From Novakomyces olei (taxonomy: Eukaryota > Ascomycota > Novakomycetes > Novakomycetales > Novakomycetaceae), in the NCBI GenBank assembly GCA_016906335.1, contig JADEYG010000003.1, forward strand, positions 1,364,001 through 1,428,000: a stretch of 64,000 nt of DNA, written 5' to 3'. The position numbers were made by a program, and so were the translations under genes. The notes below the pieces were generated by a model. It had not been told where the DNA came from and ran no database searches. It was given only the letters and a program-made list of their open reading frames with translations. Shown one piece after another: positions 30,743 through 41,900 of the stretch (positions are counted from its first letter, which is position 1; each line of letters opens with the position of its first letter).

Positions 30743-33700
30743 GTGATGTCAGTGGTACCCGAACCTGACAGAGGAATACATCTCACAGTTACTGCAAATT
30801 TGAGAACTAGCAAGGGCCAGCTGGACGCGAAGGCGCTGATCGACTCAGGCGCGACGTCGAATTTTATCAGCCAGAGCCTTGCTACGAGAAGCATAATCGA
30901 TATAACGAAGAAGGCGAAGATTGAGCCACTACGAGTTGTGGATGGAAGAGCGATTCGCACCGGAGGTGTTCGCTTCCAGACTGAAAACATGGAGGTCACC
31001 ATAGGCGAACATCGCGAGACTATGATGTTTAACGTGATACCGCTCTCTGGACACGACGTTATTTTAGGAAAGCCATGGCTCGACAAACATGAGCCAAGGA
31101 TTGCATGGAGACGTGCAAAAGTCGAATTCGAGTCTTCCTATTGCTTAGCAAACTGCCTCAAGAAGCCCGAGGCACAAGACGAACCATCGCAAATCAGTGC
31201 GACGGAATTTGCTAAGCTATCGCGAGGCAACGACTCGGGATTGCTGTGCGTATACGCGACCGACGCTAAAAGCGAGGACAAAAACGTCGCTATACCTCCC
31301 GAGTATGCAGACTTTCGCGATCTTTTTGAGAAAAGAAATGCAGACATTCTACCACAGCATCAGGCGTGGGATCACGCAATACCGTTGACAGAAGGCGCGA
31401 AGCCGCCGTTCGGGCCTATATATCCTCTGGCCGAACGCGAGCTACAAACACTACGCGACTACATTAAAGACAATCTAGCGAAGGGATTCATTAGGCCGTC
31501 TTCATCGCCCGCGGGGGCTCCAATTCTTTTTGTGAAAAAGAAGGACGGTTCGCTGAGACTGTGCGTAGATTATCGCGGGCTAAACGCGGTAACTGTCAAA
31601 AATCGCTATGCGCTGCCGCTCATATCGGAGCTATTGGATCGCATTCGTCAGTCGACGATATTTACGCGATTAGATCTCCGTGGCGCGTATAATCTTGTCC
31701 GTATACGCGAAGGCGACGAGTGGAAAACCGCCTTCCGTACGCGTTATGGACATTACGAATATCAGGTTATGCCTTTCGGGCTCACGAACGCCCCGGCATC
31801 TTTCCAAGCTCTTGCGAACGACACATTACGCGATTGTCTGGATCGCTTTGCTGTTGTATACTTGGACGACATCTTGATCTATTCGGACACCGAGGAGGAG
31901 CATGTGACGCATGTTCGCGAAGTACTGAAACGACTTCGCAAAGCAAACTTATTTGTGAAACTAGAGAAATGCGAGTTCCACACAGACACGACAGAGTTCC
32001 TAGGCTTTGTTGTCTCTACGAAAGGAGTGTCTATGGAGAAAGCGAAAGTTGATTCTATTGAGACATGGCCTGAACCCAAGAACGCGAAAGACGTTATGTC
32101 GTTCTTAGGCCTATCAAATTACTATCGCAGATTTATTGCAAACTACAGCAAAATTACCATCCCTCTCACCCGCTTACTGAAGAAGGATGCGCAGTTTAAT
32201 TTCTCCAAGGAGTGCATTGACTCTTTCCAAACTCTGAAGAACGCTTTTCTGGGTGCGCCGATCCTTGCGCATTTCGACCCGCAGAAGCCAAGTTATTTGG
32301 AAACCGACGCATCGGACTTCGCGATCGGTGGGATTCTCTCGCAGAAAGACAACAGCGACGAAATGAGACCCATCGCGTTCTACTCGCGAAAAATGACTAG
32401 CGCGGAAGTAAACTATGATATCTACGACAAAGAGCTGTTAGCTATTGTCGCATGTCTTCGCGAATGGCGAGTTTACCTGGAGAGTCCGTTACATCGCACT
32501 ACAATTTATACGGATCACCGCAATCTCATGTACTTTCTTACAGCAAGAGTACTTAGCCGTAGACAGATGCGATGGTCGCAATTGATCGCTTCCTATGATT
32601 TCGTTATTGAATACCGTGCTGGAAAGCTAAATCACAAAGCGGATGCCTTGTCTAGGCGAAGCGATTATGTCGGCGATAAGGAACAGGAGAAACCAGAGCG
32701 AACTATGGCACTATTGGACAGATCGCACTTCCTGTTCGCGACCGTAGAAGATACAGGCATTGATGATCAGATTAAACAATGTTACGGCAAAGACAAGACT
32801 TGCAAGGTTGTCATGGAGGACCTCGGCAAGCAGCCAGTGTCGGAACATCTGCGAAACTACAGTATAAACGAAAAGGGTCTTCTAACGTTTTCGGGTTTGC
32901 TATACATCCCAAACGACAATCGTTTGCGATTAGCTATACTACAGACATGCCATGATTCGCATGTCGCGGGTCACCCTGGCCAGGCCAAAACGTTGGACTT
33001 AGTCATGCGAAACTACTATTGGCCACGCATGCGAAAAGAGATATTTAGCTACGTCGAGTCGTGCGATACTTGTGCGCGAAACAAGCCTTCGCGACATGCA
33101 CCGTATGGACTACTACACCCACTGAGAGTACCAGCGAGACCCTGGGAAAGTATCTCAATGGACTTCATTGTGAAATTACCGGAGTCGCGCGATGCGATTA
33201 CACAAAAAACCTACGACTCCATATGGGTAATCACCTGTCGATTTACGAAAATCGGAATATTTATACCAATACGCGAATCTATTAAGGCTACTGAGCTAGC
33301 TTTGATTTACGCCCATCGCGTATTTGCCAACTATGGCCTACCAGACGAAATAGTCTCTGACAGGGGTTCGGTATTTGTATCGCAGTTTACACGACACTTG
33401 CTTTCGCAATGCGATATACAGCAGAAGTTGTCTACCGCGTACCACCCACAGAGCGACGGCCAAACAGAGAGGCTTAACCAGATCTTAGAGCAATATCTGA
33501 GGATCTACAGCAACTATCAGCAAAGCAATTGGGTCAATTTGTTACCTTTTGCTCAATTCGCGTACAACAATTCAGAGCAGTCGTCTACAAAGACAACACC
33601 GTTTTACGCTTTTTACGGCTACAACCCGAAATGTCGCTTTACGATTTCATCTTCGCGACAATGCCCATCCGCGGATGAACGTATCGAATACCTACGGAAT

Positions 33701-34225
33701 CTACATCGCTTATTGAAAGTCGAAATCGAAAAGTCTCTCAGCGACCAGGCGCGCTTTGCAAATGAGCATCGCGTCGACAAAAGTTTTGCTATTGGCGATC
33801 AAGTCTGGCTAGTGCGAAAAAATATTAGCACTACGCGGCCATGCGATAAGCTGGATGCCAAGAAGCTGGGACCGTTTAGGATTATCGCACGCGTTGGTTT
33901 GCGTGCATATCGCTTGGAACTATCGAAGGCAATGCGTATACATCCTGTCTTCCACGCTTCATTGCTAGAGCGACATAACGCAGTGTCGCAGATCGCGCGA
34001 GAACAGATCGCGCCACCACCTCCAGTTATATTGGATGCTAACCCGGAATGGGAAGTCGAGCAAGTTCTAGACTCGCGCATCCGACGCAAGCAACTTCAAT
34101 ATTATGTGCATTGGAAAGGCTACGACGCCTCCGACCGCACGTGGGAGCCTGCGAAACATTTACACAACTGCATGGATTTGGTAAACGAATTCCACCGTGC
34201 ACACCCGAACAAACCTGGTTCTTAA
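30743..34225 (+). CDS. pol: Pol of G3 (protease, RT, RNase H, integrase, chromodomain)
   Basis: An open frame of 1160 residues from the first ATG. By -1 frameshifting it would be joined to Gag without using this ATG. It has an aspartic protease (ALIDSGATSNF, D34), RT ([11 protein letters not shown] near residue 272; YLDD at about 373-376), RNase H (ETDASDFAIGG near 519; TDHRNLMYF near 590), an integrase zinc-binding region (H...H near 735-745 and CDTC near 773-776), an integrase core (DFIVKLPESRD near 806, SDRGSVF near 870, TERLNQ near 907) and a chromodomain (LQYYVHWKGYDASDRTWEP, near 1120-1140). It copies element RNA and inserts the DNA, probably into chromatin read by the chromodomain. No break is visible. 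Confidence 0.93.
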   Translation: MMSVVPEPDRGIHLTVTANLRTSKGQLDAKALIDSGATSNFISQSLATRSIIDITKKAKIEPLRVVDGRAIRTGGVRFQTENMEVTIGEHRETMMFNVIPLSGHDVILGKPWLDKHEPRIAWRRAKVEFESSYCLANCLKKPEAQDEPSQISATEFAKLSRGNDSGLLCVYATDAKSEDKNVAIPPEYADFRDLFEKRNADILPQHQAWDHAIPLTEGAKPPFGPIYPLAERELQTLRDYIKDNLAKGFIRPSSSPAGAPILFVKKKDGSLRLCVDYRGLNAVTVKNRYALPLISELLDRIRQSTIFTRLDLRGAYNLVRIREGDEWKTAFRTRYGHYEYQVMPFGLTNAPASFQALANDTLRDCLDRFAVVYLDDILIYSDTEEEHVTHVREVLKRLRKANLFVKLEKCEFHTDTTEFLGFVVSTKGVSMEKAKVDSIETWPEPKNAKDVMSFLGLSNYYRRFIANYSKITIPLTRLLKKDAQFNFSKECIDSFQTLKNAFLGAPILAHFDPQKPSYLETDASDFAIGGILSQKDNSDEMRPIAFYSRKMTSAEVNYDIYDKELLAIVACLREWRVYLESPLHRTTIYTDHRNLMYFLTARVLSRRQMRWSQLIASYDFVIEYRAGKLNHKADALSRRSDYVGDKEQEKPERTMALLDRSHFLFATVEDTGIDDQIKQCYGKDKTCKVVMEDLGKQPVSEHLRNYSINEKGLLTFSGLLYIPNDNRLRLAILQTCHDSHVAGHPGQAKTLDLVMRNYYWPRMRKEIFSYVESCDTCARNKPSRHAPYGLLHPLRVPARPWESISMDFIVKLPESRDAITQKTYDSIWVITCRFTKIGIFIPIRESIKATELALIYAHRVFANYGLPDEIVSDRGSVFVSQFTRHLLSQCDIQQKLSTAYHPQSDGQTERLNQILEQYLRIYSNYQQSNWVNLLPFAQFAYNNSEQSSTKTTPFYAFYGYNPKCRFTISSSRQCPSADERIEYLRNLHRLLKVEIEKSLSDQARFANEHRVDKSFAIGDQVWLVRKNISTTRPCDKLDAKKLGPFRIIARVGLRAYRLELSKAMRIHPVFHASLLERHNAVSQIAREQIAPPPPVILDANPEWEVEQVLDSRIRRKQLQYYVHWKGYDASDRTWEPAKHLHNCMDLVNEFHRAHPNKPGS

Positions 34226-34452
34226 ATGGGAATGCTAAGCGAGCTCCCTATTCGGGCGACGACCTTCAACTTTCGTCACCCACGCGAAACTAAGACTCAA
34301 CTCTTAAAGTGATTTATTGATTTATTGATTATACCGCGATTATTATTGTTTAAATTATTACGAGAAAATTATACAAAAACATATTCAATTACTTGTCGAA
34401 CAAATAATATGGGACAACGCAAGGAGGAATGGCTGTTGAGTCACGCACACAA
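34226..34452. other. G3 3' non-coding gap between convergent genes
   Basis: AT-rich sequence between the end of pol and the end of the antisense accessory gene. It probably contains the 3' ends of both transcripts. Nothing else recognised. Confidence 0.5.
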
Positions 34453-34959
34453 TTACGGACGAGCGGCACGGAGCGAAAGAATCTCGCGCTCCAACGCACG
34501 GTTGCGGCGCTCGAGGCGAGCGATAGTCGCATCGCGCTGGGCCAGCGCACTCGAAACCGAACCGACGATCGAATTTGTTGACGGAGGACCGTCATCGGCA
34601 ATTACATGCACCTCGAATGGTGCCTGACGTCTTTCCTCCTGCGCTCGCTGTCGCGCGCGACGTCTTTCGCGGCGACGCTGCAGCTCCTCGCGCTCTCTCA
34701 CACGCTGTTCTTCACGCGCGGCAACAAGGCGCTCGTTCTCCTCATTGTCATGAAGAAAACGGCCTCCTTCGCAACGGGTGCGACGTGCCGCGCAGACCAT
34801 ACAGCGACGCACAAACGGTGCAGTGCCGAGAACGAAGCGGCACGGCAAAGAGTTTGCCACGCAATACTCGCAGGGCACGATAGCATCTCTGACATGAGCA
34901 AGCGACATGTTGTTGTTGATCCGGAACGCAGAGCGAAAATTCTTGTTTTGCATCCGCAA
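34453..34959 (-). CDS. Antisense accessory protein of G3 with a Zn(II)2Cys6-type cluster
   Basis: A 168-residue frame antisense to pol, between pol and the 3' LTR. Six cysteines (C30, C33, C40, C53, C56, C63) fit exactly CX2CX6CX12CX2CX6C, the spacing of the fungal binuclear zinc cluster, although the usual basic residues between the second and third cysteines are missing. Residues 72-112 are an Arg/Glu-rich predicted coiled coil, and residues 138-164 are a second heptad-like helix, which would suit dimer formation. A TATA box lies about 43-50 bases upstream. The frame is also open in G3b. I do not recognise the protein; a DNA- or RNA-binding regulator of the element is a guess. Confidence 0.65.
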   Translation of the reverse strand: MRMQNKNFRSAFRINNNMSLAHVRDAIVPCEYCVANSLPCRFVLGTAPFVRRCMVCAARRTRCEGGRFLHDNEENERLVAAREEQRVREREELQRRRERRRARQRAQEERRQAPFEVHVIADDGPPSTNSIVGSVSSALAQRDATIARLERRNRALEREILSLRAARP

Positions 34960-35001
34960 ATTACTTTATATTACTTAGATAGTTTTATTGCCGAAAGCGC
35001 A

Positions 35002-35009
35002 CTTATATA
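35002..35009 (-). promoter_or_regulatory. Candidate TATA box for the G3 antisense gene
   Basis: TATATAAG on the minus strand, 43 bases upstream of the first ATG of the accessory gene at 34959. It is conserved in G3b at 38154-38161. Confidence 0.5.
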
Positions 35010-35071
35010 GCAGTCTAGTAGCTAACGTGGTTTTCATAGGCGCGGAGACCTCGCCCTAGAAAGGGGGATAG

Positions 35072-35777
35072 TGTCATGATCCCCGCCTCGCGTGAACCAC
35101 GACAGCGAACGACGCCTGAAGTCCTGTAGCGCCAAAGGCGATGACTTCAGGCTAGATAGATCTAAATAGCTCGCGCGAGGTAATGTTGGACATTACTCGC
35201 GCGAAGCGCGTAAGTGGCCTAGCTCGCGAGCAGGTTGGACCTGGCTCGCGCGAAGCAGGTCCACGTCCATGCCCGCGCGACGTAGGCACGTCGCGGCGCA
35301 TGACAGTAGTAGTAGCGATCGCGCATCGCTACGAAGCTAGATAGATCGATCCATAGAGTTCATAGCTCGCCACCGCTTTCCCAATGCGGATGGTCTGGGA
35401 CCATCGCATTGAGATCGTGGTGGGATGAGGCTTAGGCCGCGAAGTGGCTAAGCGAGCCGCTAAGCCTCATAGGATAGTCTACATAGTCGCCCATGGAGAG
35501 AACTCTCTCCACGGGCTTATAATCTCAAAGTTGCTACATAACCTTGTAGCAGGTAAGCTTTAGAGAAGCGCCGTCGCCTTTTCAAGGACAACGTCCTTTT
35601 CCTTTTCCTTAGTTCTTGCGCCGGGCGCAAGTCTACGTTCCCGTTTCTCGGTACTCGCTTCGCGCGGTACCCGATTGAACTTCCTTTGTCGAGCGGTCTC
35701 GCAAAGGACAGTCCGTGTTCGCCTGTAGCGACACGCGAGTTTACACCGCGGTGCTCCCCTCTAAGGGCCACCTTACA
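35072..35777 (+). repeat. G3 3' LTR
   Basis: 706 bp, identical by eye to the 5' LTR. The polypurine tract AAAGGGGGA precedes it. Confidence 0.95.
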
Positions 35778-35986
35778 TCAACTGTATATCCGAAAATTCG
35801 TCTTTCACCGTAGGAGTACTTGCATTGCGAGGCTTTATAGTTCCATTAATCCAATCAATATCTGGATTGTGCTTCTGGAACCATGGTAACCCAAGGATGG
35901 CGTCGTTCTTGCCAATATTAGTGACAAGGAATGATTCTTCAGATACGAAACCTTGTACATCGACATGTAGATCCTTCGTCTTGATG
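35778..35986 (-). pseudogene. G5 piece: end of protease region
   Basis: On the minus strand it resembles the Gypsy segment after the protease active site (SFLVTNIGKNDAILG...WFQKHNPDIDW), comparable to FYVADIGQRDIILGIQWLQ in G1. It lies between G3 and a solo LTR. Bases 35982-35986 (TGATG) are the duplication of that LTR. Confidence 0.75.
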
Positions 35987-36356
35987 TGTCATGGTTTGCA
36001 CCTGACATGGTGCAAGTACAGTGCATCTTGCACAGAACTTGCACCGAGTAAAGTAGTTTAGCTTACTTGTTGAGGCTTAGCCTCTTAGTTCCTTTTCGAG
36101 ATAGTTTTTGAGTTATTTTAGTTAGTGAGATTAGTGAGTACGTAGCCCGTAAAGGATATAAAGAGGCTTCTTTCCTTTATAACTTTACGGTTAATCAACT
36201 TTGTTGGAAGAGTGAACTTCCATCTGGAGTCCCCTGCTGTAGCCAGCCGCGTACGACTGGCAGAAGCTTATAGTAATAAAAGCGTTTATTACTACGAGCA
36301 GTTAAGAGTCTACGTCCGAATCTACCTAAGCAAGCGTGCTGGGTAGCAACATAACA
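35987..36356 (+). repeat. Solo Gypsy-type LTR
   Basis: A 370-bp sequence from TGTCATGG to CATAACA with a perfect 5-bp duplication TGATG (35982-35986 and 36357-36361), inside G5. A TATA box (GATATAAAG) lies near 36155. An inverted repeat (GGTGCAAG...CTTGCACC) lies near 36009-36043. No internal sequence remains. Its family is not otherwise present in the window. Confidence 0.85.
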
Positions 36357-37384
36357 TGATGGGTACTCCACCTCTTGCAATATGCTTTCCATTTGCAACT
36401 CTGACAAATATAGGTGTTTTCAGACGTTCAGTCTCGGCCTTAAGTGCCAAAACAGTTCTTGGATTAATAAAATTAGTGTCTGACCCACTGTATAGTAGCA
36501 CTTTAATCTTCTTGTCGTTTACAACACACGACATCTCAAACCTCCCATAAGGTTTATCGTCTGGTGGCTTTTTCTGTGCCATCACCCCTAGAGATACCAC
36601 CGTCGGGTCTAGGCTTGGCCTTTTAAATTCTTCGAATCCTCTGCTCTCACATCTCTCGCAGGATATGGTGCAGGACAATACTTCGAAACATGTCCTTCTT
36701 CATTGCAACGATAACATTTGACCTTAAGCTAACATGCTTCGGTTTAGCGTTCCTGTTAGCACGGACGCTATCTTTCAAACTTGCTCTTGTCTCCAAAGAG
36801 TCAACTTCCATAGGTGTATAACCAGCCGAGCCCACTCCACGGTACTCCGGTATTCTCTTCACCGTTCTGTCTTTAGCCTTGCTTCGTTCAAACAAGCTAG
36901 TATCAATCTTAACGCATTCTTTAATGAGCTTCTCAAGCTCTTCTGGCAGATCGCTACGAGCCAATTCGTCTTTGATATCCTCTTTAAGTCCTTCGTAGAA
37001 CTGCGCAACGAGCGCATCGTTGTTCCACGTAAGCCACGACTTAACACGCTCAAACTCTGTGGCATAATGCGACACGGATCCCTTCTGTCTCAATAAGCGG
37101 ATCTGTCTTTCAGCCGTTCTGCGGACGTCCCTGTCCCCGAACATTTTCTCCAAGGTTTGGCAAAAATTGTTAAAATCGTCAAGTATGGCGCCATTGTCGC
37201 TACGGACATGTGGCTCGAACCATTTAAAAGCAACTCCTCTGAGGTAGGAGGCTGCAAACATAACACGCTGCCGATCCGTTCTGTATCGTTCCGGTTGTCC
37301 CGCTATGACCATCTGGACATGGGTCAGAAAATCCCCCGTTTGCGAACGATCGCCCGAAAAGTACGGCGGAGGAGCAAGCTTAGG
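36357..37384 (-). pseudogene. G5 piece: capsid, zinc knuckle and start of protease
   Basis: Minus-strand Gypsy sequence. It holds the capsid region (LAPPPYFSGDRSQTGDFLTH, YLRGVAFKWFEPHVRS, FYEGLKEDIKDELA), a PMEVD motif, a CCHC knuckle of the type CYRCNEEGHVSKYC near 36680-36720, and the protease start (LYSGSDTNFINP, RVANGKHIARGG). It ends on the right at G3b. About one or two breaks. Confidence 0.8.
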
Positions 37385-38090
37385 TGTAAGGTGGCCCTTA
37401 GAGGGGAGCACCGCGGTATAAACTCGCGTGTCGCTACAGGCGAACACGGACTGTCCTTTGCGAGACCGCTCGACAAAGGAAGTTCAATCGGTTACCGCGC
37501 GAAGCGAGTACCGAGAAACGGGAACGTAGACTTGCGCCCGGCGCAAGAACTAAGGAAAAGGAAAAGGACGTTGTCCTTGAAAAGGCGACGGCGCTTCTCT
37601 AAAGCTTACCTGCTACAAGGCTATGTAGCAACTTTGAGATTATAAGCCCGTGGAGAGAGTTCTCTCCATGGGCGACTATGTAGACTATCCTATGAGGCTT
37701 AGCGGCTCGCTTAGCCACTTCGCGGCCTAAGCCTCATCCCACCACGATCTCAATGCGATGGTCCCAGACCATCCGCATTGGGAAAGCGGTGGCGAGCTAT
37801 GAACTCTATGGATCGATCTATCTAGCTTCGTAGCGATGCGCGATCGCTACTACTACTGTCATGCGCCGCGACGTGCCTACGTCGCGCGGGCATGGACGTG
37901 GACCTGCTTCGCGCGAGCCAGGTCCAACCTGCTCGCGAGCTAGGCCACTTACGCGCTTCGCGCGAGTAATGTCCAACATTACCTCGCGCGAGCTATTTAG
38001 ATCTATCTAGCCTGAAGTCATCGCCTTTGGCGCTACAGGACTTCAGGCGTCGTTCGCTGTCGTGGTTCACGCGAGGCGGGGATCATGACA
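37385..38090 (-). repeat. G3b 3' LTR
   Basis: 706 bp, same structure as the G3 LTRs with the same series of hairpins. The polypurine tract follows at 38093-38103 on the minus strand. Confidence 0.95.
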
Positions 38091-38153
38091 CTATCCCCCC
38101 TTTCTAGGGCGAGGTCTCCGCGCCTATGAAAACCACGTTAGCTACTAGACTGC

Positions 38154-38161
38154 TATATAAG
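38154..38161 (+). promoter_or_regulatory. Candidate TATA box for the G3b antisense gene
   Basis: TATATAAG, 48 bases before the ATG at 38210. Same position as in G3. Confidence 0.5.
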
Positions 38162-38209
38162 TGCGCTTTCGGCAATAAAACTATCTAAGTAATATAAAGT
38201 AATTCGCGG

Positions 38210-38710
38210 ATGCAAAACAAGAATTTTCGCTCTGCGTTCCGGATCAACAACAACATGTCGCTTGTTCATGTCAGAGATGCTATCGTGCCCTGCGAGTATT
38301 GCGTGGCAAACTCTTTGCCGTGCCGCTTCGTTCTCGGCACTGCACCGTTTGTGCGTCGCTGTATGGTCTGCGCGGCACGTCGCACCCGTTGCGAAGGAGG
38401 CCGTTTTCTTCATGACAATGAGGAGAACGAGCGCCTTGTTGCCGCGCGTGAAGAACAGCGTGTGAGAGAGCGCGAGGAGCTGCAGCGTCGCCGCGAAAGA
38501 CGTCGCGCGCGACAGCGAGCGCAGGAGGAAAGACGTCAGGCACCATTCGAGGTGCATGTAATTGCCGATGACGGTCCTCCGTCAACAAATTCGATCGTCG
38601 GTTCGGTTTCGAGTGCGCTGGCCCAGCGCGATGCGACTATCGCTCGCCTCGAGCGCCGCAACCGTGCGTTGGAGCGCGAGATTCTTTCGCTCCGTGCCGC
38701 TCGTCCGTAA
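38210..38710 (+). CDS. Antisense accessory protein of G3b with a Zn(II)2Cys6-type cluster
   Basis: A 166-residue counterpart of the G3 gene, starting MQNKNFRSAF. The cysteine spacing CX2CX6CX12CX2CX6C, the Arg/Glu-rich coiled coil and the C-terminal heptads are all kept, with about one residue change. It runs opposite to the element's gag and pol and converges with pol (ends 38710 and 38938). Function unknown. Confidence 0.65.
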   Translation: MQNKNFRSAFRINNNMSLVHVRDAIVPCEYCVANSLPCRFVLGTAPFVRRCMVCAARRTRCEGGRFLHDNEENERLVAAREEQRVREREELQRRRERRRARQRAQEERRQAPFEVHVIADDGPPSTNSIVGSVSSALAQRDATIARLERRNRALEREILSLRAARP

Positions 38711-38937
38711 TTGTGTGCGTGACTCAACAGCCATTCCTCCTTGCGTTGTCCCATATTATTTGTTCGACAAGTAATTGAATATGTTTTTGTATAATTTTCT
38801 CGTAATAATTTAAACAATAATAATCGCGGTATAATCAATAAATCAATAAATCACTTTAAGAGTTGAGTCTTAGTTTCGCGTGGGTGACGAAAGTTGAAGG
38901 TCGTCGCCCGAATAGGGAGCTCGCTTAGCATTCCCAT
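38711..38937. other. G3b 3' non-coding gap between convergent genes
   Basis: AT-rich counterpart of 34226-34452. Nothing else recognised. Confidence 0.5.
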
Positions 38938-41900
38938 TTAAGAACCAGGTTTGTTCGGGTGTGCACGGTGGAATTCGTTTACCAAATCCATGCAGTTGTG
39001 TAAATGTTTCGCAGGCTCCCACGTGCGGTCGGAGGCGTCGTAGCCTTTCCAATGCACATAATATTGAAGTTGCTTGCGTCGGATGCGCGAGTCTAGAACT
39101 TGCTCGACTTCCCATTCCGGGTTAGCATCCAATATAACTGGCGGTGGTGGCGCGATCTGTTCTCGCGCGATCTGCGACACTGCGTTATGTCGCTCTAGCA
39201 ATGAAGCGTGGAAGACAGGATGTATACGCATTGCCTTCGGTAGTTCCAAGCGATATGCACGCAAACCAACGCGTGCGATAATCCTAAACGGTCCCAGCTT
39301 CTTGGCATCCAGCTTATCGCATGGCCGCGTAGTGCTAATATTTTTTCGCACTAGCCAGACTTGATCGCCAATAGCAAAACTTTTGTCGACGCGATGCTCA
39401 TTTGCAAAGCGCGCCTGGTCGCTGAGAGACTTTTCGATTTCGACTTTCAATAAGCGATGTAGATTCCGTAGGTATTCGATACGTTCATCCGCGGATGGGC
39501 ATTGTCGCGAAGATGAAATCGTAAAGCGACATTTCGGGTTGTAGCCGTAAAAAGCGTAAAACGGTGTTGTCTTTGTAGACGACTGCTCTGAATTGTTGTA
39601 CGCGAATTGAGCAAAAGGTAACAAATTGACCCAATTGCTTTGCTGATAGTTGCTGTAGATCCTCAGATATTGCTCTAAGATCTGGTTAAGCCTCTCTGTT
39701 TGGCCGTCGCTCTGTGGGTGGTACGCGGTAGACAACTTCTGCTGTATATCGCATTGCGAAAGCAAGTGTCGTGTAAACTGCGATACAAATACCGAACCCC
39801 TGTCAGAGACTATTTCGTCTGGTAGGCCATAGTTGGCAAATACGCGATGGGCGTAAATCAAAGCTAGCTCAGTAGCCTTAATAGATTCGCGTATTGGTAT
39901 AAATATTCCGATTTTCGTAAATCGACAGGTGATTACCCATATGGAGTCGTAGGTTTTTTGTGTAATCGCATCGCGCGACTCCGGTAATTTCACAATGAAG
40001 TCCATTGAGATACTTTCCCAGGGTCTCGCTGGTACTCTCAGTGGGTGTAGTAGTCCATACGGTGCATGTCGCGAAGGCTTGTTTCGCGCACAAGTATCGC
40101 ACGACTCGACGTAACTAAATATCTCTTTTCGCATGCGTGGCCAATAGTAGTTTCGCATGACTAAGTCCAACGTTTTGGCCTGGCCAGGGTGACCCGCGAC
40201 ATGCGAATCATGGCATGTCTGTAGTATAGCTAATCGCAAACGATTGTCGTTTGGGATGTATAGCAAACCCGAAAACGTTAGAAGACCCTTTTCGTTTATA
40301 CTGTAGTTTCGCAGATGTTCCGACACTGGCTGCTTGCCGAGGTCCTCCATGACAACCTTGCAAGTCTTGTCTTTACCGTAACATTGTTTAATCTGATCAT
40401 CAATGCCTGTATCTTCTGCGGTCGCGAACAGGAAGTGCGATCTGTCCAATAGTGCCATAGTTCGCTCTGGTTTCTCCTGTTCCTTATCGCCGACATAATC
40501 GCTTCGCCTAGACAAGGCATCCGCTTTGTGATTTAGCTTTCCAGCACGGTATTCAATAACGAAATCATAGGAAGCGATCAATTGCGACCATCGCATCTGT
40601 CTACGGCTAAGTACTCTTGCTGTAAGAAAGTACATGAGATTGCGGTGATCCGTATAAATTGTAGTGCGATGTAACGGACTCTCCAGGTAAACTCGCCATT
40701 CGCGAAGACATGCGACAATAGCTAACAGCTCTTTGTCGTAGATATCATAGTTTACTTCCGCGCTAGTCATTTTTCGCGAGTAGAACGCGATGGGTCTCAT
40801 TTCGTCGCTGTTGTCTTTCTGCGAGAGAATCCCACCGATCGCGAAGTCCGATGCGTCGGTTTCCAAATAACTTGGCTTCTGCGGGTCGAAATGCGCAAGG
40901 ATCGGCGCACCCAGAAAAGCGTTCTTCAGAGTTTGGAAAGAGTCAATGCACTCCTTGGAGAAATTAAACTGCGCATCCTTCTTCAGTAAGCGGGTGAGAG
41001 GGATGGTAATTTTGCTGTAGTTTGCAATAAATCTGCGATAGTAATTTGATAGGCCTAAGAACGACATAACGTCTTTCGCGTTCTTGGGTTCAGGCCATGT
41101 CTCAATAGAATCAACTTTCGCTTTCTCCATAGACACTCCTTTCGTAGAGACAACAAAGCCTAGGAACTCTGTCGTGTCTGTGTGGAACTCGCATTTCTCT
41201 AGTTTCACAAATAAGTTTGCTTTGCGAAGTCGTTTCAGTACTTCGCGAACATGCGTCACATGCTCCTCCTCGGTGTCCGAATAGATCAAGATGTCGTCCA
41301 AGTATACAACAGCAAAGCGATCCAGACAATCGCGTAATGTGTCGTTCGCAAGAGCTTGGAAAGATGCCGGGGCGTTCGTGAGCCCGAAAGGCATAACCTG
41401 ATATTCGTAATGTCCATAACGCGTACGGAAGGCGGTTTTCCACTCGTCGCCTTCGCGTATACGGACAAGATTATACGCGCCACGGAGATCTAATCGCGTA
41501 AATATCGTCGACTGACGAATGCGATCCAATAGCTCCGATATGAGCGGCAGCGCATAGCGATTTTTGACAGTTACCGCGTTTAGCCCGCGATAATCTACGC
41601 ACAGTCTCAGCGAACCGTCCTTCTTTTTCACAAAAAGAATTGGAGCCCCCGCGGGCGATGAAGACGGCCTAATGAATCCCTTCGCTAGAATGTCTTTAAT
41701 GTAGTCGCGTAGTGTTTGTAGCTCGCGTTCGGCCAGAGGATATATAGGCCCGAACGGCGGCTTCGCGCCTTCTGTCAACGGTATTGCGTGATCCCACGCC
41801 TGATGCTGTGGTAGAATGTCTGCATTTCTTTTCTCAAAAAGATCGCGAAAGTCTGCATACTCGGGAGGTATAGCGACGTTTTTGTCCTCGCTTTTAGCGT

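Larger units (their letters stand above)
28875..35777 (+). mobile_element. Ty3/Gypsy chromovirus G3, LTR to LTR, looks whole
   Basis: A 6903-bp element with two 706-bp LTRs that appear identical and a perfect 5-bp duplication, TCAAC at 28870-28874 and 35778-35782. It has open gag, open pol with chromodomain, and an antisense accessory gene near the 3' end. It is inserted into G5 in opposite orientation. No break is visible, so it looks whole and very young. It is richer in G+C and CpG than the neighbouring elements. An inverted sister copy, G3b, lies 1.6 kb away. Confidence 0.95.

Noticed and set aside
34606-35010. A 134-residue plus-strand frame opposite the G3 accessory gene
   Set aside because: No domain or TATA box, and it lies opposite a frame with an ordered cysteine cluster and coiled coil. 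I take it as a shadow.
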